Shown here piece after piece: positions 42,820 to 52,051 of a stretch of DNA of 64,000 nucleotides (positions are counted from its first letter, which is position 1; each line of letters starts with the position of its first letter). The position numbers and the translations under genes were made by a program. The stretch is from the NCBI RefSeq assembly GCF_009720775.1, contig NZ_WNKW01000001.1, positions 248,001-312,000 on the forward strand, given 5' to 3'. The notes under the pieces are model-generated. The model saw only the letters and a program-made list of their open reading frames with translations. It did not search any database and had not been told where the DNA came from. This DNA is from Pseudoduganella danionis (GTDB lineage: Bacteria; Pseudomonadota; Gammaproteobacteria; Burkholderiales; Burkholderiaceae_D).

Positions 42820-42877
42820 TAGGGTATGCCGATTTCGGCATCGGCTCGTAATCCGGCTCAGTGCCCGGCATACCCTA
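42820..42877 (-). terminator. Long inverted repeat after the M4 peptidase gene
   Basis: TAGGGTATGCCG (42820-42831) and CGGCATACCCTA (42866-42877) are perfect 12-bp arms. The 34-base spacer contains smaller GCC/GGC self-complementary pieces. It lies 11 bp past the stop codon of the M4 peptidase, so it is probably its 3' stem-loop. No uridine tract follows. Confidence 0.4.
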
Positions 42878-42888
42878 GCTCCGCAGGG

Positions 42889-45144
42889 CTAGTTGGTCAG
42901 CAGACTGACCTTGTCGATGACGAAGAAGGTCGGTTTGGAATTATCCTCGTGCATGGCAAAACTCAGGGTCAGGGTCTTGCCCTTCTGTGCCAGCACATCG
43001 AAGCTGTGCAGCTGGTAGCCCGCTACCGCATCCTTGTTGCTGTAGCGCGCCAGCGTGCGTACCACCTTGCCGGCGCCATCCTTGAGTGTCACCGTAAGCT
43101 GGTCATACGCCACGGGATGCACTTCGCCCGTCTCGATATGGGTGGCGAAGCTCAGCGTGGCCTGCGTGGCGCTGGCCGGTATGTTCACACTCTGCGTCAG
43201 CACCTGATTGGTGGTGTGGCCCTTTCCGCCCATGCGGGCGTAACGGGTGCCCTCGTAGGCCACCTGCGCAGGGTCGCTGCCGATGACGGCCGTAGCACCT
43301 TTCCAGCCGTTTATGCCGTCCTCGAAGCCGCCATTGATGATGCGCTCCGTGCCCTGCGGCTCGCCGCCGCCGCCATCGGCTTCGTCGATATCGTCCCCCA
43401 CGTTAATGGCCGCATAGGCGCGCTGCACGGCGATAGCTTCCTTGGAACTGGCGCCATACAGCTCCTGCGCCGCTTCCAGTACCTTGGCACGGGCATCGGC
43501 GTAGCCAGTGGTCGAAGTGAATTTGGTGGTGAGCGCCTTGAACCAGATGCGGTAAGCCTTGTCGCTGCCTATGCCGTGCATGGCGGCCGGTGTGCGGGTC
43601 AGGTATTTGCTGTAGTAGTCCGAGGTGGGATCGGCCTTGGAGCCTTGCGCGAGGAAATAGAACATGCGGTTATTCGGACCACTCGAATAATGCACGTCGA
43701 GGTATTTGAGCGAACTGCTCCACGCATCGGGGCTGCTGCCATCCTTGCTGGGGCGGTACATCCAGCGCAGCGGCTGGCCATTCTTGCTGATCTCCGTGCC
43801 CATCATCCAGTCATTGCCGCTGGCAGGGATCACGCCGCCCGTTCCTCCAGCGCGCGCATAGGCTTCCACCATTTCGCCACCGACATCCGAGTTCGATTCA
43901 TTCAGTCCGCCCGATTCGCCCGCATACACCAGATCGGCCGTGGCAGCAGTCACACCATGCGACATTTCGTGGCCGATCACGTCGATCGCGCCCAGGCTGT
44001 TGAAATGGTTGCCGTCGCCGATGTACATGCATTTGCAGCCGTCGTCGTAGAAGGCATTGTCGTAGCTGGTGTCGACGTGGGCGGCGATGTAGGTGGCGGT
44101 GTTGTTGCCATCGAGTGAGTGCCAGCCCAGCGCATTGCGGTTGGCGTCGTAGGTATTCATCAGCCCCCACAGCGCATTCACCGCAGCGGTCTGGCCGTTG
44201 GCGCTGGTGGTGCTGCCGCCGTTTACATACTGCTTGCCATCGCCCCAGCTATTGCTGCTGTTGGTGTAGATATTGCCGGGGTCGGGATTGTCGGCCGAAC
44301 TGTGGTTGGCATTGGTGATGGCCATGCCGCCGTACTTTCCGCCGCTGCCGCGCGTGGTGTCCAGCATCTGGAAGCCGCTGGTCGCCACGCTGGTATTGAT
44401 GGGCACAACGCCGTTGTACTGGCTGTTGCCGCTACCGACCACAGTTTTGAGTGCGGGCCATTGGGCCAGGATGGCGCCCGTATTGGCATCGATGATGGTG
44501 TCGTAGTACACCGGCTTGTTATCCTGCGCCATGCGGGTCTTGACGTAATAGGCCAGCGCGTAACGATCTATCACTTCCTGCACATCGGCAGCATTCAGTT
44601 CGGTTTCCTGTTTGCTTTGCGCCGCCGGCACGCGCACGCTACGGGCGATGGGGAATATCAGCAGCTCGGCGCTGGGCGGCCAGCGGTCCACCCCGCGCGG
44701 TGCGACCGAACTGGCAGCGATGCGGATTGCTTCGGCGGGGCTGATCGCGGGCGGCACATCGGCTGCAGCGAGTGGTGCCAGTCCGCCGGTCGAGACAGCG
44801 CGCCGGTCGGTACTGGCCACGCTGACGATGGTGCCGGCCGTATCGGTGACCACCACGGATTCGGAACCAAAAATACGCAAGCCTTTGTAGGTGTGCTGGG
44901 TGCGGACGATTTTCTGGCCAGCGGCGCCCGGATGCTGGCTGCTCAGGCGCACACTGAGCTCGGGCGCCAGTCCGCGTGCTGCATCCATGGCAGTGAGCTG
45001 GGTCAGCAGATTGCTGCTCTGCTGCGGGCTTAGCGTGGTGACAGGCGGCGCCATGAGCTGGGGCGCGGCGTGGGCGGCAGTGCAGTAGCCAGCCATGGTG
45101 GCTAGTAAAGGCCACAGCGCGCTTAGAGGTGCAGGTTTCATCAT
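42889..45144 (-). CDS. Secreted M4-family (thermolysin-like) metallopeptidase
   Basis: 751 residues. A signal peptide (ending AAHA) precedes an FTP/PepSY propeptide (about 40-200; HTYKGLRIFGSESVVVTD). The M4 catalytic domain has VIGHEMSHGVTAATADLVY, in which the zinc histidines lie, and GLNESNSDVGGEMVEAY with the third ligand Glu. The M4 C-terminal domain is followed by a beta-sandwich (from about 600; INGGFEDGINGWKGATAV), a common secreted-protease attachment domain. A rich GGGAGACG ribosome binding site lies upstream; the first of two adjacent ATGs (45144) was taken. A 27-bp in-frame extension exists. Confidence 0.92.
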   Translation of the reverse strand: MMKPAPLSALWPLLATMAGYCTAAHAAPQLMAPPVTTLSPQQSSNLLTQLTAMDAARGLAPELSVRLSSQHPGAAGQKIVRTQHTYKGLRIFGSESVVVTDTAGTIVSVASTDRRAVSTGGLAPLAAADVPPAISPAEAIRIAASSVAPRGVDRWPPSAELLIFPIARSVRVPAAQSKQETELNAADVQEVIDRYALAYYVKTRMAQDNKPVYYDTIIDANTGAILAQWPALKTVVGSGNSQYNGVVPINTSVATSGFQMLDTTRGSGGKYGGMAITNANHSSADNPDPGNIYTNSSNSWGDGKQYVNGGSTTSANGQTAAVNALWGLMNTYDANRNALGWHSLDGNNTATYIAAHVDTSYDNAFYDDGCKCMYIGDGNHFNSLGAIDVIGHEMSHGVTAATADLVYAGESGGLNESNSDVGGEMVEAYARAGGTGGVIPASGNDWMMGTEISKNGQPLRWMYRPSKDGSSPDAWSSSLKYLDVHYSSGPNNRMFYFLAQGSKADPTSDYYSKYLTRTPAAMHGIGSDKAYRIWFKALTTKFTSTTGYADARAKVLEAAQELYGASSKEAIAVQRAYAAINVGDDIDEADGGGGEPQGTERIINGGFEDGINGWKGATAVIGSDPAQVAYEGTRYARMGGKGHTTNQVLTQSVNIPASATQATLSFATHIETGEVHPVAYDQLTVTLKDGAGKVVRTLARYSNKDAVAGYQLHSFDVLAQKGKTLTLSFAMHEDNSKPTFFVIDKVSLLTN

Positions 45145-45347
45145 CGTCTCCCTTGATATCGATCGCGCCATTGCGGCCCATTCCGCGCGGCGGATAGAGC
45201 ACGCTAGTGCCGCGCAGAGACAACGGTACTGTCACAAATCAAGGGTGATGCGAGTGTGAATTTTACGTGCGGTCGTTATGCCACACTTTCATTAATGAGC
45301 AGTCAAGATTGGGCGGGCGCCTGCATAGTCAGCCCTAGGCCAGAAGA

Positions 45348-46994
45348 TTATTTTTTCTCGTCGTCGACGGAAAAATTCAGCGGCGGCTGTTCGCCATCCT
45401 TGTGCTCTTCAGCGGCCGGTGCAGGGCTGTCCAGCCGCAGTTCGAGCTGCTCCTTCATATCGACCTTTTTGCCCACGGTGACTAGCTGGGGGAAGCCTAT
45501 GATCAGGGCCACCATCAGGATCTGGATCAGCACGAACGGGATGGCGCCCCAGTAGATATCGCTGGTCTTGACTTCTTTGGGCGCCACCGAGCGCAGATAG
45601 AACAGCGCAAAGCCGAACGGCGGGTGCATGAAGGAAGTCTGCATATTCACGCCCAGCAGTACGCCGAACCAGATCAGATCGATGCCCAGCTTGTCGGCTA
45701 CGGGGCCTACCAGCGGCACCAGTATGAAGGCCAGCTCGAAGAAGTCGAGGAAAAAGGCCAGCGCGAAGAACAGCAGGTTAACCACGATCAGGAAGCCGGT
45801 GCTGCCGCCGGGCAGGGCGGATAGCAGGTGCTCCACCCACAGGTCGCCATTCACGCCACGGAACACCAGCGAGAACACGGTAGAGCCGATCAGGATGAAC
45901 ACCACGAAGCTGGATAAACGGGTGGTGCTGTGCATGGCCTGCTTGGTCAGGTCCAGCGTCAGGCGCCGGTTGAACAGTGCCAGCAGCAGTGCGCCCATGG
46001 CACCCATGCCGCCGCCTTCGGTCGGCGTGGCCAGACCGATGAAGATGGTGCCCAGCACGAGGAAGATCAGCGCCAGTGGCGGCACCATCACGAACACGAC
46101 TTTTTCCGCCATGCGCGACAGCAGGCCCAGTTTGAACTGGCGGTTCAGCAGGGCGAACAGAAAGGCACCGACGATGCCGAGCGAAGCGGCGGCGATGCCC
46201 AGTTCATCGCTGGCCATGGCCGGATGGCGCTCGCCCCAGTAATGCGCGAACAGCCATGCGGCAGCAACCGCGCCCAGCACCAGTACCAGCAGCGAACGTA
46301 CGCCGCTGTCGCCGTTGGGCTGGCGCAGGTTGCGCGCTTCCAGCGGCAGGGCCGGCACGGCGGCCGGCTTGAAGATGGACAGGGCCAGCACATAACCAGC
46401 ATAAAGAGCGGTCAGCAGCAGGCCGGGGGCGAAGGCGGCGCGGTACATATCGCCCACCGAGCGGCCCAGTTGGTCGGCCATCACGATCAGCACCAGCGAG
46501 GGCGGTATGATCTGCGCCAGCGTGCCGGATGCAGCGATCACACCGGCTGCTAGCTTGCGGTCGTAACCATAGCGCAGCATCACGGGCAGCGAAATCAGGC
46601 CCATGGAAATCACCGATGCAGCAACCACGCCGGTGGTGGCGGCCAGCAGGGCGCCGACAAAAATCACCGCATAGGCCACGCCGCCGCGGATAGGGCCGAA
46701 TAGCTGGCCTATGGCGTCGAGCAGGTCTTCCGCCATGCCTGAGCGTTCCAGTATCAGCCCCATGAAAGTAAAGAAGGGGATGGCCAGCAAGGTGTCGTTG
46801 GCCATGATGCCGAAGATGCGGTTGGGCAGGGCTTGCAGCAGTTCCGGTTTCAGCAGCCCCAGTTCTATGCCCAGCAGGCCGAAACACAGGCCGTTGGCCG
46901 CCAGTGCAAACGCCACGGGAAAGCCCGACAGCAGGAACAGCACCAGTACCGCGAACATGATGGGGGCGAGATTCGCCGTCAGGAATGCTTCCAT
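45348..46994 (-). CDS. TRAP transporter large permease, DctM type
   Basis: 548 residues with about 14 hydrophobic helices. DctM hallmarks are FLLSGFPVAFALAANGLCFG, FGIMANDTLLAIPFFTFMGL, FFELAFILVPLVGPVADKLG and QTSFMHPPFGFALFYLRSVA. It is longer than the usual 430 residues because of a central extra segment, as in the mannitol/chloroaromatic TRAP subgroup. The 40-residue C-terminal tail is charged and Pro-rich. It forms a two-gene unit with the upstream dctQ-like gene and lacks an adjacent binding-protein gene. Confidence 0.9.
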   Translation of the reverse strand: MEAFLTANLAPIMFAVLVLFLLSGFPVAFALAANGLCFGLLGIELGLLKPELLQALPNRIFGIMANDTLLAIPFFTFMGLILERSGMAEDLLDAIGQLFGPIRGGVAYAVIFVGALLAATTGVVAASVISMGLISLPVMLRYGYDRKLAAGVIAASGTLAQIIPPSLVLIVMADQLGRSVGDMYRAAFAPGLLLTALYAGYVLALSIFKPAAVPALPLEARNLRQPNGDSGVRSLLVLVLGAVAAAWLFAHYWGERHPAMASDELGIAAASLGIVGAFLFALLNRQFKLGLLSRMAEKVVFVMVPPLALIFLVLGTIFIGLATPTEGGGMGAMGALLLALFNRRLTLDLTKQAMHSTTRLSSFVVFILIGSTVFSLVFRGVNGDLWVEHLLSALPGGSTGFLIVVNLLFFALAFFLDFFELAFILVPLVGPVADKLGIDLIWFGVLLGVNMQTSFMHPPFGFALFYLRSVAPKEVKTSDIYWGAIPFVLIQILMVALIIGFPQLVTVGKKVDMKEQLELRLDSPAPAAEEHKDGEQPPLNFSVDDEKK

Positions 46995-47056
46995 GGACTT
47001 CCTTTATGACCTATGGGTGGAGCGGGCGGTTTAGTGGAGCGGATTAATCGAGCGGA

Positions 47057-47635
47057 TTAGTCGAGCTGATTGGCAGCCTTGATGGCAGCGATTTCTTGCT
47101 GGGGGTTGTGGGCTGCGCGCGTGAAGCTGCTATCGTCTATGCGTCCGGCCAGAAAGGCGATGCGCTTGATGATTTCGGCCAGCGTCTGCAGCACCAGCAA
47201 CAGAAAGCCCAGCGGCACCAGCAGCTTGGCGGGCCAGACGATCAGGCCACCGGCATTGGGCGACATTTCGCCGCTCTGCAGCGACAGCAGTGCATACGGG
47301 GTGCCGTAGTAAAGGATCAGCAGCGCAATCGGCAGCAGGAACAGGATAAATCCCAGCAGGTCTATCCACACCTGCGTGCGGCGTGAAAAGCGGCTGGTGA
47401 TGACGTCGATGCGCACATGCTCGTCGCGCTTGAGGGTGTAGGCGGTAGCCAGCATGAACATGGTGGCAAACAGATACCACTGGATCTCGAGCCAGGCGTT
47501 GGAACTGAGGCTGAAGGTGTAGCGCATCAGCGCATTGCCGCTGCAGATCATTACAGCAGCCAGCAAGGCCCAGCCCACGGCATGGGCGATGGCTTCGTTG
47601 AGTCGGTCGATGGCGCGGGCAAGCTTCATGAACAT
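47057..47635 (-). CDS. TRAP transporter small permease, DctQ type
   Basis: 192 residues with four membrane helices. Family sequences are NAWLEIQWYLFATMFMLATA, LKRDEHVRIDVITSRFSRRT and PNAGGLIVWPAKLLVPLGF. It is the small subunit that pairs with DctM in tripartite sodium-driven uptake. ATG 47635 is taken because GAGGAGTTCTC gives a 5-bp spacing; a second ATG at 47629 is possible. It is transcribed before the DctM gene (62-bp gap). Confidence 0.9.
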   Translation of the reverse strand: MFMKLARAIDRLNEAIAHAVGWALLAAVMICSGNALMRYTFSLSSNAWLEIQWYLFATMFMLATAYTLKRDEHVRIDVITSRFSRRTQVWIDLLGFILFLLPIALLILYYGTPYALLSLQSGEMSPNAGGLIVWPAKLLVPLGFLLLVLQTLAEIIKRIAFLAGRIDDSSFTRAAHNPQQEIAAIKAANQLD

Positions 47636-47715
47636 GAGAACTCCTCTACGTCCGGCAACGTCTCCGGCAGATACACCACGGTGGCGGCAGGGTAGCCAGC
47701 CAGTTTGATGGTATC

Positions 47716-47748
47716 AGCCGCGCCGGACTATCCTGGTCCGGCGCGGCT
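47716..47748 (-). terminator. Strong hairpin after argH
   Basis: AGCCGCGCCGGAC (47716-47728) and GTCCGGCGCGGCT (47736-47748) make a perfect 13-bp stem with a 7-base loop, 10 bp after the argH stop. There is no T-tract, so it is called as a GC-rich transcription end structure. Confidence 0.55.
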
Positions 47749-47758
47749 GGGGCAGGAT

Positions 47759-49156
47759 TTAACCAGCCAACTGGGCGCGTACGCGCGCGATGGCTTTGCG
47801 TACCTGCGCCGGGGCAGTGCCACCCACGTGGTCACGCGCAGCGACCGAGCCTTCCAGCGTCAGCACGGCGAACACGTCGTCGCCGATCAGCGGCGAGAAG
47901 GCGCGCAGTTGTTCCAGCGTCATTTCGGCCAGATCGATCTTCAGGCCGTCGCAGGCGCGTACGGCGTGGGCCACGGCTTCGTGGGCGTCGCGGAAAGGCA
48001 GGCCTTTTTTCACCAGATAGTCGGCCAGATCGGTGGCAGTAGCGTAGCCCTGCAGGGCGGCGGCACGCATGGCGTCCGGCTTGACGCTGATGCCGCCAGC
48101 CATGTCGGCAAAGATGCGCAGCGTATCGACTACCGTATCGACGGTGTCGAACAGCGGTTCCTTGTCTTCCTGATTGTCCTTGTTGTAGGCCAGCGGCTGG
48201 CCTTTCATCAGGGTCAGAAGACCCATCAGGTGGCCGTACACACGGCCGGTCTTGCCACGGGCCAGTTCCGGCACGTCTGGATTTTTCTTCTGCGGCATGA
48301 TGGACGAACCGGTGCAGAAGCGGTCGGCGATATCGATGAAGCCTACGCGTGGGCTCATCCAGATGATCAGTTCTTCCGACATGCGCGACACGTGGGTCAT
48401 GATCAGCGATGCGGCAGCGGTGAATTCGATGGCGAAGTCGCGGTCCGACACGGCATCGAGCGAGTTGTGGCACACATCGTCGAAGCCCAGCGTCTTGGCG
48501 ACGCGCTCGCGGTCGATCGGGAAGGTGGTGCCGGCCAGTGCGGCGGCGCCCAGCGGCAGGCGGTTGACGCGCTTGCGGCAGTCCAGCATACGCTCGGCAT
48601 CGCGGCCGAACATTTCGACATAGGCCAGCATGTGGTGACCGAAGGTGATCGGCTGGGCTACCTGCATGTGGGTGAAGCCGGGCAGGATGGTGTCGGCGTT
48701 CTTCTCGGCCAGATCCACCAGCGCGCTGCGCAGCGAGTGCAGCAGGGCCAGCACATCGTCGATGGCGGAGCGCACGTACAGACGGATGTCGGTGGCTACC
48801 TGGTCGTTACGCGAACGGCCCGTGTGCAGGCGCTTGCCGGCATCGCCTACCAGTTCGGTCAGGCGTTTTTCGATATTCAGGTGCACATCTTCCAGATCGA
48901 GCAGCCATTCGAAGGTGCCGGCTTCGATTTCGGCGCTGATCTGCGCCATGCCGCGTTCGATTTCGGCGCGGTCTGCGGCGCTGATGATGCCCTGAGCGGC
49001 CAGCATTTCGGCGTGAGCCAGCGAACCCTGAATGTCGGCCTTGGCCATGCGGTTATCGAAGAAAACCGAGGCAGTGTAGCGTTTGACCAGATCGGAAACC
49101 GGTTCGTTGAAGCGGGCCGACCAGGCTTCGCTTTTCTTGGAAAGTTGTGCAGTCAT
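47759..49156 (-). CDS. argH: Argininosuccinate lyase
   Basis: 465 residues, the normal length. It belongs to the fumarase/aspartase superfamily, and the signature [15 protein letters not shown] is present, as are [15 protein letters not shown] and [19 protein letters not shown]. It splits argininosuccinate into arginine and fumarate. The gene is probably monocistronic with its own promoter region (49157-49303). TTGACA and TATAAT are present there on the minus strand but are 21 bp apart, too wide for a canonical promoter. Confidence 0.96.
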   Translation of the reverse strand: MTAQLSKKSEAWSARFNEPVSDLVKRYTASVFFDNRMAKADIQGSLAHAEMLAAQGIISAADRAEIERGMAQISAEIEAGTFEWLLDLEDVHLNIEKRLTELVGDAGKRLHTGRSRNDQVATDIRLYVRSAIDDVLALLHSLRSALVDLAEKNADTILPGFTHMQVAQPITFGHHMLAYVEMFGRDAERMLDCRKRVNRLPLGAAALAGTTFPIDRERVAKTLGFDDVCHNSLDAVSDRDFAIEFTAAASLIMTHVSRMSEELIIWMSPRVGFIDIADRFCTGSSIMPQKKNPDVPELARGKTGRVYGHLMGLLTLMKGQPLAYNKDNQEDKEPLFDTVDTVVDTLRIFADMAGGISVKPDAMRAAALQGYATATDLADYLVKKGLPFRDAHEAVAHAVRACDGLKIDLAEMTLEQLRAFSPLIGDDVFAVLTLEGSVAARDHVGGTAPAQVRKAIARVRAQLAG

Positions 49157-49303
49157 ATAAAAGGTAAAGGCAGAGGGGGATGCGGAAGTAAGTCAGTGGT
49201 GATTATAAACCGGGGCTGCTCAAAAATATGTCAACCTTGCGTTTTTGCCTACTAAAATCAGGCATCCTCCCCTATTTTTTTGCGCTTTTTGCTGAATGAG
49301 GCC

Positions 49304-50728
49304 TTACTGCCAGTTCATCAGGCAGGGCGGTACCAGCATGGCCAGCGCCAGTGCGGCGTAGATGAGCTGCAGCGGTATCATCCACTTGGCCCAGGTAATC
49401 CAGGGGATGCGGGCCAGTGCCAGCACCCCGACCGTGATGCCCGAGGTGGGGATCATAGGCGTGGTCAGTTCGCCCAGCTGGAAAGCCAGAATCGCCGTCT
49501 GGCGCGTCACGCCGACCAGATCGGACAGCGGCGCCATGATGGGCATGGTCAGCGCAGCCTGACCGCTGCCGGAGTGGATGAAGAAATTGATCACGGTCTG
49601 GATGCCAAACATTTTCCACGCCGCGAACACGGGCAGCGAGGACTGCACCAGCGGCATCAGGCCGTGCAGCATGGTGTCGATGATGTGGGCGTCGCGCGCG
49701 AGGATCATGGTGCCGCGGGCCAGTGCAATCACCAGCGCTGTGCCGACCAGATCGCGCGCGCCCTGTATGAAGCTCTCGACGATCTGGGTGGAATCGAGTT
49801 TGCCGACCAGACCGATGACGATGCCCATCACGAGGAACAGCGCGGCGATTTCATCGATATACCAGTCATAGCCCACCACGCCGCCCACCATGATGGCCAG
49901 CGCAGCGACGAAGATGGCCAGTACCAGCTTGTGCCGGCCCGTAATGCCGTGGAAGTCGCCCAGACCATGCGGCTGCTCCTTGCGCTTCTCCAAGTCCAGC
50001 GCATAGGTAGGACTCAGTTGCGGATTCTTCTTGATGCGCGCCGCATACCACATCAGGAAAGCGATGGTGACGCCGGTGGCGATCACCCACACGATCAAAC
50101 GGTAGCCCCAACCCGAGAACACCGGCACCCCGGCGATGCCTTGTGCAATGCCGACGTTGAACGGGTTGAGGAAGGCCGCGCCGAAGCCCACCTGCGAGCC
50201 GAGGAAGGGTATCGAAACGCCGGTGACCGTGTCATAGCCCAGCGCCAGTGCCAGCGGCACAAAGATCATCACGAAGGGGATGGCTTCCTCGTTCATGCCG
50301 AAGGTGGCGCCGCCTATCGAGAACATGGTGACGAACACGGGGATCAGCGCCTTCTGGATGAAGGGCGAGCTGTCGTGCGCACGCGCGAGTGCCTTGATCA
50401 TGGCATCGACGGCTTCGGTCTTCTGCAGCACGGCGAAGGCGCCGCCCACCACCAGCACGAAGCCGATGATCAGCGCCGCTTCTACAAAGCCCTTGATGGG
50501 TGCCTTGATCAGCGCCGTAAAGCCTTGCGGCACGCTGGGGATGTAGTGGAAGCTGGCCGGATCGATTAGCTGCTTGCCGTTGACCAGATGGGTATCGTAT
50601 TTGCCGCCCGGGACCAGCCACGTTGCCGCGGCAATCAGCGCGAGGATGATGAACAGCAGGACGAAAGTATGCGGCAGCTTGAGTTTCTTTTTGCTGCCCG
50701 GGGCGGCATGGTTGCTAGGAGTGCTCAT
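49304..50728 (-). CDS. YfcC-family membrane transporter
   Basis: 474 residues with about 12 membrane helices. Family signatures are LPHTFVLLFIILALIAAATW, IGGATFGMNEEAIPF, GFGAAFLNPFNVGIAQGIAG and FFIHSGSGQAALTMPIMAPL. YfcC proteins belong to the C4-dicarboxylate/basic amino acid carrier group, with amino acids, peptides or dicarboxylates as possible substrates. It lies 12 bp downstream of an AstE-like hydrolase gene, so an operon is likely, and its partner points to an amino-acid derivative. Confidence 0.85.
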   Translation of the reverse strand: MSTPSNHAAPGSKKKLKLPHTFVLLFIILALIAAATWLVPGGKYDTHLVNGKQLIDPASFHYIPSVPQGFTALIKAPIKGFVEAALIIGFVLVVGGAFAVLQKTEAVDAMIKALARAHDSSPFIQKALIPVFVTMFSIGGATFGMNEEAIPFVMIFVPLALALGYDTVTGVSIPFLGSQVGFGAAFLNPFNVGIAQGIAGVPVFSGWGYRLIVWVIATGVTIAFLMWYAARIKKNPQLSPTYALDLEKRKEQPHGLGDFHGITGRHKLVLAIFVAALAIMVGGVVGYDWYIDEIAALFLVMGIVIGLVGKLDSTQIVESFIQGARDLVGTALVIALARGTMILARDAHIIDTMLHGLMPLVQSSLPVFAAWKMFGIQTVINFFIHSGSGQAALTMPIMAPLSDLVGVTRQTAILAFQLGELTTPMIPTSGITVGVLALARIPWITWAKWMIPLQLIYAALALAMLVPPCLMNWQ

Positions 50729-50740
50729 GGGCGCGCTTTC

Positions 50741-51880
50741 TTATTGGCTCAGCAGATCGCCGGCGCGGTAGGCCGTGGCACCGGCGATTTTGCCGATGTT
50801 CATGCCACGGATCACATGGCGGTGCGCGCTGCGGGCAAAGAACACCCCGGCCACGCCCGCATGGATCACGCTGGTTTCGCCGCTGACGGGATCGATGATG
50901 TCGGCAATCGCATCGCCTGCCGCCACGCGCTCGCCCAGCTCGCGCGTGTAGACCAGAATGCCGGGGTGGGGCGCATACAGCGGTTCCACGCCTTCCAGCG
51001 GCGTGGCTTCACACAGCGGCGCAGGTAGCACGCGGGCGGCCGCTTCGGCGGCGGCATCGGCCGCCAGCACCACGCCATTCAGCGTGAGGAACTGCAGCAG
51101 GCCGGCCGCATCCTTCTGCGCCAGTGCATAGCTCACTTCCTGTTCACCGCGCAGCTCCACCGTGGTGGACACGCAGGCCGGCGGTATCGGGTAGCGACCT
51201 TCGAAGTGGCGCTCCAGATCCCACCACAACCGGCTGCAGGCTTCGTCGAACGGTTCGCCGCCAGCCTGATAGGCCAGCAGCACGGCCTGCGCGCCCATGA
51301 TGGCCGACAGTGGCGCGATGGCTTCGGCCAGCGGCGTGCCCGCATAGATGTGCAGCGCCGCTTCGTTGTCGCAATGCAGATCGAGCACGATGTCGGCATC
51401 GATGGCCATGGTCATCAGGATTTTTTTCAGCGCTTCCGCATCCGTGGCCGGATGCCAGGCGGCGATGGAAGTGCGCGCGTGGGCACGGATCAGCGCCACA
51501 TTGGCGTCGGCATCCTGACCCAGCAGGCCGGCCAGCGAAGCTTTCAGGTCGTCTGCCACATGCTTGTAGGCGCGGTTGAAGTTGATACCGGTGGTCAGAT
51601 CAAATCGGCCGAAGGCGGCGCCGTGGATGGCCTGCGCCAGCCCGATGGGATTCGCGGCCGGCACCAGGATCACTTCGCCCTGCAGGCGGCCCGCCGCTTC
51701 CAGCGCGATCAGCTCCTTGCGCAGGAACTGGGCCACCAGCATGCCGGGCACTTCGTCCGCATGCAGCGAGGCTTGTATATACACTTTTTTGCCGCTGCCC
51801 GGCGTGCCGAAATGCAGACTGGTTAGCTGGTAATGGGCGTTGCTGTGAGCGCCGGAGATGGGATGTTGGTGAACTTGCAT
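50741..51880 (-). CDS. Succinylglutamate desuccinylase/aspartoacylase family zinc hydrolase
   Basis: 379 residues of the AstE/AspA (M14-like) family. Zinc ligands are in SLHADEVPGMLVA (His, Glu) and in VLDLHCDNEAALHIYAG (His). The family hydrolyses N-acyl amino acids such as succinylglutamate and N-acetylaspartate. The ast pathway genes are absent nearby, so AstE itself is unlikely. It is the first gene of a unit with a YfcC transporter, divergent from a TonB receptor/cyanophycinase group. That suggests it acts on an imported amino-acid conjugate. Confidence 0.85.
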   Translation of the reverse strand: MQVHQHPISGAHSNAHYQLTSLHFGTPGSGKKVYIQASLHADEVPGMLVAQFLRKELIALEAAGRLQGEVILVPAANPIGLAQAIHGAAFGRFDLTTGINFNRAYKHVADDLKASLAGLLGQDADANVALIRAHARTSIAAWHPATDAEALKKILMTMAIDADIVLDLHCDNEAALHIYAGTPLAEAIAPLSAIMGAQAVLLAYQAGGEPFDEACSRLWWDLERHFEGRYPIPPACVSTTVELRGEQEVSYALAQKDAAGLLQFLTLNGVVLAADAAAEAAARVLPAPLCEATPLEGVEPLYAPHPGILVYTRELGERVAAGDAIADIIDPVSGETSVIHAGVAGVFFARSAHRHVIRGMNIGKIAGATAYRAGDLLSQ

Positions 51881-51980
51881 GATGGCCTAGTCTACGCCTA
51901 TGAATAATTCGACAAAGATTGAGTATGTAGCACTATTTTCACAAAGTAAATGTACATATGCGGAATCTGCACGGGCTTTC

Positions 51981-52009
51981 TTGAGTTTTAGTCATGATGT
52001 GCGTACAGT
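51981..52009 (+). promoter_or_regulatory. Candidate promoter of the TonB-dependent receptor gene
   Basis: TTGAGT (51981-51986) and TACAGT (52004-52009) have ideal 17-bp spacing, each matching 4 of 6 consensus bases. The 171-bp divergent region is much more AT-rich than its surroundings. The leader to ATG 52052 is about 36 nt and carries GAGAGAGC as ribosome binding site. No convincing operator was seen. Confidence 0.45.
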
Positions 52010-52051
52010 TAGTTTAATGTAATTATTTCTTCAACTGAGAGAGCAAATAAT

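Noticed and set aside
28484..47635. Treating dctP and the later dctQM as one transporter operon
   Set aside because: They are 16 kb apart, on opposite strands, and separated by the complete paa cluster; a shared system is only a hypothesis.
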